The position numbers and the translations under genes were made by a program. 6,535 nt of DNA, taken from the NCBI GenBank assembly GCA_028872975.1, contig JAGWNV010000151.1, positions 1 to 6,535 on the forward strand. The letters are read 5' to 3'. Below are positions 1 through 6,535 of this stretch, piece by piece. Numbering within the stretch: the stretch's first letter is position 1; each line of letters begins with the position of its first letter. The notes beneath the pieces are model-generated. The model had not been told where the DNA came from. It was given only the letters and a program-made list of their open reading frames with translations, and ran no database searches. The DNA is from Acidobacteriota bacterium (lineage in GTDB: Bacteria; Actinomycetota; Acidimicrobiia; Acidimicrobiales; UBA8190).

Positions 1-1917
<1,917 letters not shown>

Positions 1918-1922
<5 letters not shown>

Positions 1923-1943
1923 CGCGCCACCGGCACGCTCAGC
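1918..1943. terminator. Imperfect hairpin over the convergent clpB and VOC stop codons, possible bidirectional terminator
   Basis: GCTGA at 1918-1922 pairs with TCAGC at 1939-1943. Inside this, CG (1923-1924) pairs with CG (1936-1937) and GCC (1926-1928) with GGC (1932-1934) around an ACC loop. There is one bulged C (1938) and one C-A mismatch, giving ten pairs in all. No T-run follows on either strand, so this is not a classical intrinsic terminator; U-less hairpins are often proposed as terminators in GC-rich actinobacteria. Three of the outer pairs come for free, because two convergent TGA stops are always complementary. The call is therefore tentative. Confidence 0.35.
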
Positions 1944-2310
1944 AGCCGCCCTGGCCGTCGCAGACGCAGAATTCGTTGCCCTCGGGGTCGGCCATCACGA
2001 TCCACCGGCTGCCGAGCTCGGCGACGGGCCCTGCCGTCCGGCGCGCCCCGAGGGACTCGAGGCGGGCCGCCTCGGCCTCGATGTCGGGCACCTTCAGGTC
2101 GAGGTGGGTGCGGTTCTTGCCCGATTTCGGCTCGGGCACCCGCTGGAGCAGGACGTTGGGGCCGCCCCCGGAGAGGGGCACGAGGGCCACGTAGCCGCCC
2201 TCGGTTCCGGCCACCCGGTAGCGCAGCGCCGCGGCCCAGAAGGGGGCCAGGGCGTCGGGATCGGTGGCGTCCATGGTGACCGTGAGCACGGGCCCCGGGG
2301 TGTCGGTCAC
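1939..2310 (-). CDS. VOC superfamily (glyoxalase/bleomycin-resistance-like) protein, substrate unknown
   Basis: With the GTG start at 2310 this is a 123-residue cytoplasmic protein, the usual size of one VOC domain (two beta-alpha-beta-beta-beta modules). Recognisable parts are the first strand and helix (LTVTMDATDP, 9-18, then PFWAAAL, 23-29), the second module opening with THLDLKVPDIEAE (68-80), and the terminal strand ADPEGNEFCVC (107-117). It most resembles the glyoxalase-like proteins common in actinobacteria. Of the four metal-ligand positions of glyoxalase I, H69 and E113 fit the second module. Q56 is possible, but the first-strand position lacks the usual His, so glyoxalase I activity should not be assumed. 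The tail CVCDGQGGC carries three cysteines (115, 117, 123). An ATG at 2340 would add ten poorly conserved-looking residues and would run towards the purA promoter. I prefer GTG 2310 because a TAGACT box lies just upstream and neither start has an SD. It is convergent with clpB and divergent from purA. Specific function unknown. Confidence 0.85.
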   Translation of the reverse strand: MTDTPGPVLTVTMDATDPDALAPFWAAALRYRVAGTEGGYVALVPLSGGGPNVLLQRVPEPKSGKNRTHLDLKVPDIEAEAARLESLGARRTAGPVAELGSRWIVMADPEGNEFCVCDGQGGC

Positions 2311-2318
2311 GCCGCCGG

Positions 2319-2324
2319 AGTCTA
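2319..2324 (-). promoter_or_regulatory. Possible -10 box of the VOC gene (TAGACT), implying a leaderless mRNA
   Basis: Read on the minus strand, TAGACT fits the actinobacterial TANNNT pattern. It is followed by eight bases and then the GTG at 2310, so transcription would begin at or one or two bases before the start codon. No purine-rich SD precedes the GTG. Leaderless mRNAs are common in actinobacteria. There is no recognisable -35 at 16-18 bp spacing, so this rests on the -10 and its position only. Confidence 0.4.
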
Positions 2325-2347
2325 CGGAGCCGGCCCCCATGGCGGGG

Positions 2348-2353
2348 TACACT
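2348..2353 (+). promoter_or_regulatory. Possible -10 box of the purA operon promoter (TACACT)
   Basis: TACACT matches four of six TATAAT positions, including the conserved TA and final T, and stands out in an otherwise G/C-dominated region. Transcription would start near 2359-2361, giving a leader of about 30 nt that ends in the purA SD. The bases 16-18 bp upstream do not resemble TTGACA. Any such -35 would lie just before the VOC gene's GTG start, so the two divergent promoters would interlock. Motif inspection only. Confidence 0.45.
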
Positions 2354-2369
2354 CGGGCGTAATCCCGGG
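2352..2369. promoter_or_regulatory. Dyad centred on the predicted purA transcription start, possible operator
   Basis: CGGG (2354-2357) and CCCG (2364-2367) are mirror-complementary around six bases, and an outer C/G pair (2352/2369) extends the symmetry past one mismatch. The centre, 2360-2361, coincides with the start of transcription predicted from the -10 at 2348. That is a plausible place for a repressor. G/C-only half-sites arise easily by chance in this genome, so confidence is low. Confidence 0.2.
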
Positions 2370-2379
2370 CAGTAACGAC

Positions 2380-2384
2380 AGGAG
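2380..2384 (+). promoter_or_regulatory. Shine-Dalgarno site of purA
   Basis: AGGAG lies six bases before the GTG at 2391. It fixes that codon as the purA start, in agreement with the protein beginning immediately before the conserved first strand (MPATVVVGTQWGDEGKGK). Confidence 0.8.
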
Positions 2385-2390
2385 ACGCGC

Positions 2391-3667
<1,277 letters not shown>

Positions 3668-3671
<4 letters not shown>

Positions 3672-3712
3672 GCCGTCCCGTGCACCGCCCGCCCAGGCGA
3701 GGCCGGCCGTGA
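3668..3712 (+). other. Candidate 14-codon mini-ORF bridging purA and purD
   Basis: An ATG at 3668 overlaps the purA stop (ATGA, 3668-3671). It opens a frame encoding MSRPVHRPPRRGRP and ending in the TGA at 3710-3712, which overlaps the purD GTG start (GTGA, 3709-3712). It fills the purA-purD gap with two 4-nt overlaps, matching the style of the later junctions in this operon. There is no SD for its ATG, so translation would depend on ribosomes finishing purA. The peptide is Arg/Pro-rich, as chance frames in such DNA often are. It may be a coupling device, a real microprotein, or accidental. Confidence 0.25.
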
Positions 3713-5007
3713 AGGTCTGCGTGGTGGGGTCGGGCGGCAGGGAGCACGCCCTCGCCCTGGCCCTGGCCCGCACCGCCGAGGTGGTCGTGACCCCGGGCAA
3801 CCCGGGCATGGCCGGCACCTCCCCCGAGGGCTTCCCCATCACCGTGACCGACGCCCCGGCCACCGCCATAGACGCCGGCCTCGTCGTCGTCGGCCCCGAG
3901 CAGCCCCTCGTCGAGGGCCTCGCCGATCGACTCCGCGCCGAGGGCCGCCTCGTCTTCGGCCCCGGCGCCGACGGGGCCCGCCTCGAGGGGTCGAAGGCGT
4001 TCATGAAGGAGCTCCTGTCCGAAGCCGGCGTGCCCACCGCCCGCTACGGCGTCTTCGACGAGGCCGCCCCGGCCCGGGCCTTCCTCCGGGAGCTGCCCGG
4101 GCCCTGGGTGGTGAAGACCGACGGCCTGGCGGCGGGCAAGGGCGTGCTCGTCACCGACTCGATGGCCGAGGCCCAGGCCGACGTGGACGCCAAGCTCTCG
4201 GGGACGGCCTTCGGCGAGGCGGGCCGCACCGTCGTCGTGGAGGAGGGCCTGGCCGGCACCGAGTGCTCGCTCCTCGCCCTCTGCGACGGACGGCGGGTGG
4301 CCCCGCTCCCCGTCGCCCAGGACTTCAAGCGCCTGCGCGACGGCGACGACGGGCCCAACACCGGCGGGATGGGCGCCTACTCCCCGGTCCCCGCCGTGGA
4401 CGACGCCGTGGTGGACCGGGTCATGGACGAGGCCGTCGAGCCCCTCCTGGCCGCCCTGCGCCGGCGCGGCGTCGACTACCGGGGCGTGCTCTACGCCGGG
4501 CTCATGCTCACCGCTGAGGGCCCCAGGGTGCTCGAGTACAACGTCCGCTTCGGCGACCCGGAGGCCCAGGTGGTCCTGCCCCGGATCGAGGAGGACCTGG
4601 CCGGGCTGCTGGCCGAGGCGGCCGCCGGCCGGCTCCGTACCGATCCCCGCCCGGCCCGGACCGCTGCGGTGTGCGTGGTGGTCGCCGCCCCGGGCTACCC
4701 GGCCGCCCCCCGCACCGGCGAGGTGATCGGCGGCCTGGCCGAGGCCGGCGAGGTGCCCGGGGTCACCGTGCTCCACGCCGGCACCGCCCTCGACGAGGAG
4801 GGCCGCCTGGTGAGCGCCGGGGGACGGGTCCTCGGCGTCCGGGCCGTCGCCGCCGACCTGGCCACCGCCCGCCGGCGGGCCTACGAGGCCGTCGACCGCA
4901 TCGACTGGCCCGACATGTGCGCCCGCCGGGACGTGGCCGAGGCGGCCGTGGCCCTCGCCGCCGGCATGGGCACCGTCCCCGCCCCCGCCGTCGAGGGGGC
5001 CCGGTGA
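3709..5007 (+). CDS. purD: Phosphoribosylamine-glycine ligase (GAR synthetase) PurD
   Basis: PurD joins glycine to 5-phosphoribosylamine using ATP, forming GAR, the second step of de novo IMP synthesis. It is complete and monofunctional at 432 residues (E. coli is 429). The N-domain begins with the glycine-rich GSGGREHA (7-14) and includes VVGPEQPLVEG (60-70). The ATP-grasp domain carries LEGSKAFMK (92-100), KTDGLAAGKGV (136-146), GPNTGGMGAYSP (215-226), and the family signature RFGDPEAQ (280-287), which includes metal-binding residues. The C-domain has PGYP (328-331), RTGEVI (335-340), HAGT (356-359) and GGRVLGV (371-377). About 23 residues follow the last conserved stretch RRDVA, ending in an Ala/Pro-rich tail somewhat longer than in E. 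coli. The GTG start is set by homology (MKVCVVGSGG) and a modest GAGG six bases upstream (3699-3702). It starts 37 nt after purA, and its stop overlaps the purB start by 4 nt. It should be co-transcribed with its neighbours. Confidence 0.97.
   Translation: MKVCVVGSGGREHALALALARTAEVVVTPGNPGMAGTSPEGFPITVTDAPATAIDAGLVVVGPEQPLVEGLADRLRAEGRLVFGPGADGARLEGSKAFMKELLSEAGVPTARYGVFDEAAPARAFLRELPGPWVVKTDGLAAGKGVLVTDSMAEAQADVDAKLSGTAFGEAGRTVVVEEGLAGTECSLLALCDGRRVAPLPVAQDFKRLRDGDDGPNTGGMGAYSPVPAVDDAVVDRVMDEAVEPLLAALRRRGVDYRGVLYAGLMLTAEGPRVLEYNVRFGDPEAQVVLPRIEEDLAGLLAEAAAGRLRTDPRPARTAAVCVVVAAPGYPAAPRTGEVIGGLAEAGEVPGVTVLHAGTALDEEGRLVSAGGRVLGVRAVAADLATARRRAYEAVDRIDWPDMCARRDVAEAAVALAAGMGTVPAPAVEGAR
4993..4999 (+). 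promoter_or_regulatory. Shine-Dalgarno-like site of purB inside the end of purD
   Basis: GAGGGGG lies four bases before the GTG at 5004. With the GTGA overlap it supports that GTG as the purB start, although the reading frame stays open for more than 300 bases further upstream within purD. Confidence 0.55.
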
Positions 5008-6314
5008 TCCCCCGCTACGCGCTTGCGGAGATGGCGGGGCTGTTCACCGACGAGGCCCGCCTGGGCATGTGGCTGGAGGTGGAGCTCCTGGCCGTGGAGG
5101 GCTGGGCCGAGCTGGGCGAGGTCCCGGCCGAGGCGGCCGCGGCGGTGCGCAAGCGGGCCCCGGAGGTGACCGCCGCGCTGGTGGCGGCGGTGGCCGAGCG
5201 GGAGAGGGTGACCGACCACGACGTGGCCGCCTTCGTCGACGTCGTCCAGGAGGCGATCGGCCCCCCCGAGGGCTCCTGGGTCCACTACGGGCTCACGTCC
5301 TCCGACGTGGTCGACACCGCCCAGTCGGCCGTGCTCGTCCAGGCCGCCGATCTGCTCCTCGAGGCCCTCGACGCCCTGGTGTCGGTGCTGAAGCGCCGGG
5401 CCGGCGAGTGCATCGACACGCCCGTCGCCGGCCGCACCCACGGCATGCAGGCCGAGCCCACCACCTTCGGGGCCAAGCTCGCCCTGTGGTGCCTCCAGGC
5501 CGACCGCGACCGCGACCGCCTGCGGACGGCCCGCCGGCGGATCGCCGTCGGGAAGCTGTCGGGCGCGGTGGGCACCTATTCGCACATCGACCCCCGGGTC
5601 GAGGACCACGTCTGTCGGGCCCTCGGGCTCGAGCCGGTCCCGGCCACCCAGGTCATCGCCCGGGACCGCCACGCCGAGCTGCTCTACGCCTGCGCGGCCG
5701 TCGGCACCACCGTGGAGGCCATCGCCACCGAGGTCCGGCACCTGGCCCGCAGCGAGCTCGGCGAGGTGGAGGAGCCGTTCCGGGCCGGCCAGAAGGGCAG
5801 CTCGGCCATGCCCCACAAGCGCAACCCCATCCTCTCCGAGCGCCTGGTGGGGCTGGCCCGGGTGCTGCGGGGATACCTCGTGCCCGGTCTCGAGGACGTC
5901 GCCCTCTGGCACGAGCGCGACATCTCCCACAGCTCGGTGGAGCGCGTCGTGCTCCCCGACGCCTGCCAGCTCACCTACTACCTGCTCCGCAAGGCGGCCG
6001 GCCTCGTGGACGGTCTCGTGGTGCACGCCGAGCGGATGCGGGCGACCCTCGTCGAGGGGTCGCTCGGGCTCGTCTTCAGCCAGTCGGTGCTCCTCGCCCT
6101 CGTCTCCTCGGGCATGACCCGCGACGCCGCCTACCGGGTGGTCCAGCGCGACGCCCGCCTCGCCTGGGACGGCCGCCGCCCGCTTCGGGCCGTGCTGGAG
6201 GAGGACCCCGAGGTGTCCCTCGACGCCGCCGCCCTCGACGAGGCCTTCAGCCTCGAGCGGGCGCTGCGCCACGTCCATCGGTTCCTCGATGCACTCCAGG
6301 AGGTGGAAGGGTGA
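5004..6314 (+). CDS. purB: Adenylosuccinate lyase PurB
   Basis: PurB is a cytoplasmic homotetramer of the fumarase/aspartase superfamily. It removes fumarate twice in purine synthesis, from SAICAR to give AICAR and from adenylosuccinate to give AMP. At 436 residues it matches the Bacillus-type enzyme (431 aa). Motifs are TDHDV (70-74), the substrate loop HYGLTSSDVVDT (94-105), GRTHGMQAEPTTFG (143-156) with H146 as the probable catalytic acid, the superfamily signature GSSAMPHKRNP (265-275) whose second serine S267 is the expected catalytic base, and HERDISHSSVER (303-314). All catalytic residues are present. I chose GTG 5004 because the protein then begins with the family-typical MIPRYAL...FTDEARLGMWLEVE, an SD-like GAGGGGG precedes it, and it overlaps the purD stop as GTGA. 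Earlier in-frame starts would code for low-complexity Arg/Gly sequence inside purD. Its own stop overlaps the purC start, again as GTGA. Its place between purD and purC fits its IMP-branch role, and purA upstream uses its AMP-branch role. Confidence 0.97.
   Translation: MIPRYALAEMAGLFTDEARLGMWLEVELLAVEGWAELGEVPAEAAAAVRKRAPEVTAALVAAVAERERVTDHDVAAFVDVVQEAIGPPEGSWVHYGLTSSDVVDTAQSAVLVQAADLLLEALDALVSVLKRRAGECIDTPVAGRTHGMQAEPTTFGAKLALWCLQADRDRDRLRTARRRIAVGKLSGAVGTYSHIDPRVEDHVCRALGLEPVPATQVIARDRHAELLYACAAVGTTVEAIATEVRHLARSELGEVEEPFRAGQKGSSAMPHKRNPILSERLVGLARVLRGYLVPGLEDVALWHERDISHSSVERVVLPDACQLTYYLLRKAAGLVDGLVVHAERMRATLVEGSLGLVFSQSVLLALVSSGMTRDAAYRVVQRDARLAWDGRRPLRAVLEEDPEVSLDAAALDEAFSLERALRHVHRFLDALQEVEG
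6298..6303 (+). promoter_or_regulatory. Strong Shine-Dalgarno site of purC within purB
   Basis: AGGAGG is a full match to the 16S anti-SD. It sits seven bases before the GTG at 6311, inside the last codons of purB. It is the strongest SD in the window and settles the purC start. Confidence 0.85.
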
Positions 6315-6535
6315 CGCTCACCCACGTCTACAGCGGCAAGGTCCGGGACCTCTACTCGGTCGGCGGCGACCAGCTGCTCATGGTGGCCTCGGACCGGATC
6401 TCGGCCTTCGACGTGATCCTGGCCGAGCCCATCCCCGAGAAGGGCCGGGTCCTCACGGCCATGACCGTCCACTGGCTCGAGCTGCTGGCCGACCTGGCCC
6501 CGTCCCACATGGTCACCGTCGACCCGGCCGCCCTC
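6311..6535 (+). CDS. purC: SAICAR synthetase PurC, 3' end outside the window
   Basis: PurC joins aspartate to CAIR with ATP to make SAICAR, which PurB then cleaves to AICAR. Only the first 75 codons are present; the frame is open to the last base. The N-terminal signature is clear: SGKVRDLY (8-15), LLMVASDRISAFDVIL (22-37) and IPEKGRVLT (41-49). These correspond to the nucleotide-binding beta-rich lobe. The SGKVR...ASDRISAFD pattern is that of the longer PurC type (about 290-300 aa, as in mycobacteria and yeast) and not the 237-aa E. coli type, so roughly three-quarters of the protein should lie beyond the right edge. The GTG start is fixed by a perfect AGGAGG seven bases upstream. It overlaps the purB stop as GTGA (6311-6314), so translational coupling to purB is likely. 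Residues present look intact. Confidence 0.95.
   Translation, partial: MTLTHVYSGKVRDLYSVGGDQLLMVASDRISAFDVILAEPIPEKGRVLTAMTVHWLELLADLAPSHMVTVDPAAL

Noticed and set aside
2354..2390. Riboswitch (purine or PRPP class) in the purA leader
   Set aside because: The predicted leader is about 30 nt, too short for a known purine or PRPP riboswitch, and no conserved core is visible.
3672..3708. Terminator between purA and purD
   Set aside because: Only 3-4 bp stems can be drawn and there is no T-run. Gene spacing and function argue for co-transcription.
4671..5003. N-terminal extension of purB by up to 111 codons
   Set aside because: The extension is low-complexity Arg/Gly/Pro sequence inside purD. 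Adenylosuccinate lyase length, an SD-like site and the GTGA overlap all favour GTG 5004.
4881..6278. 465-codon open frame on the minus strand opposite purB
   Set aside because: Same reasoning: His/Gly/Val-rich shadow of purB with no recognisable motif.

Overview
The window reads as chromosome of a very GC-rich (by eye roughly three-quarters G+C) Gram-positive bacterium. Third codon positions are almost all G or C, every visible start codon is GTG, and the protein sequences look actinobacterial. An Acidimicrobiia-type lineage (Iamia/Ilumatobacter-like) is my best guess, based on general resemblance and not on a search. The content is housekeeping. I see no mobile element, CRISPR array, rRNA or tRNA, and no sign of horizontal transfer.

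Layout: (1) bases 1-1922, plus strand: the last 639 codons of clpB, the Hsp100 disaggregase, with its N-terminal domain cut off by the window edge. (2) bases 1939-2310, minus strand: a small single-domain VOC/glyoxalase-like protein of unknown substrate, convergent with clpB. The two stop codons lie in the arms of one imperfect hairpin. (3) bases 2311-2390: a short divergent control region. It has one -10-like box for each direction and an SD for purA; the VOC gene may be leaderless. (4) bases 2391-6535, plus strand: a purine biosynthesis operon, purA-purD-purB-purC, with purC cut off by the right edge.

The purine genes form one pathway block. PurD makes GAR early in IMP synthesis. PurC joins aspartate to CAIR, and PurB removes fumarate to give AICAR. 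PurA joins aspartate to IMP, and PurB again removes fumarate to give AMP. Three of the four genes therefore carry out the two parallel aspartate-in/fumarate-out steps. The genes are very tightly packed. purD/purB and purB/purC share GTGA stop-start overlaps. The only apparent gap, 37 nt between purA and purD, is exactly bridged by a 14-codon reading frame that opens on an ATGA overlap with purA and closes on a GTGA overlap with purD.

No clearly undescribed system is present. The points most worth a second look are the purA-purD mini-ORF, a ClpB D2 domain about 21 residues shorter than in E. coli between sensor 1 and the arginine finger, the probably leaderless VOC gene, and the compact divergent promoter with a dyad over the predicted purA start of transcription.
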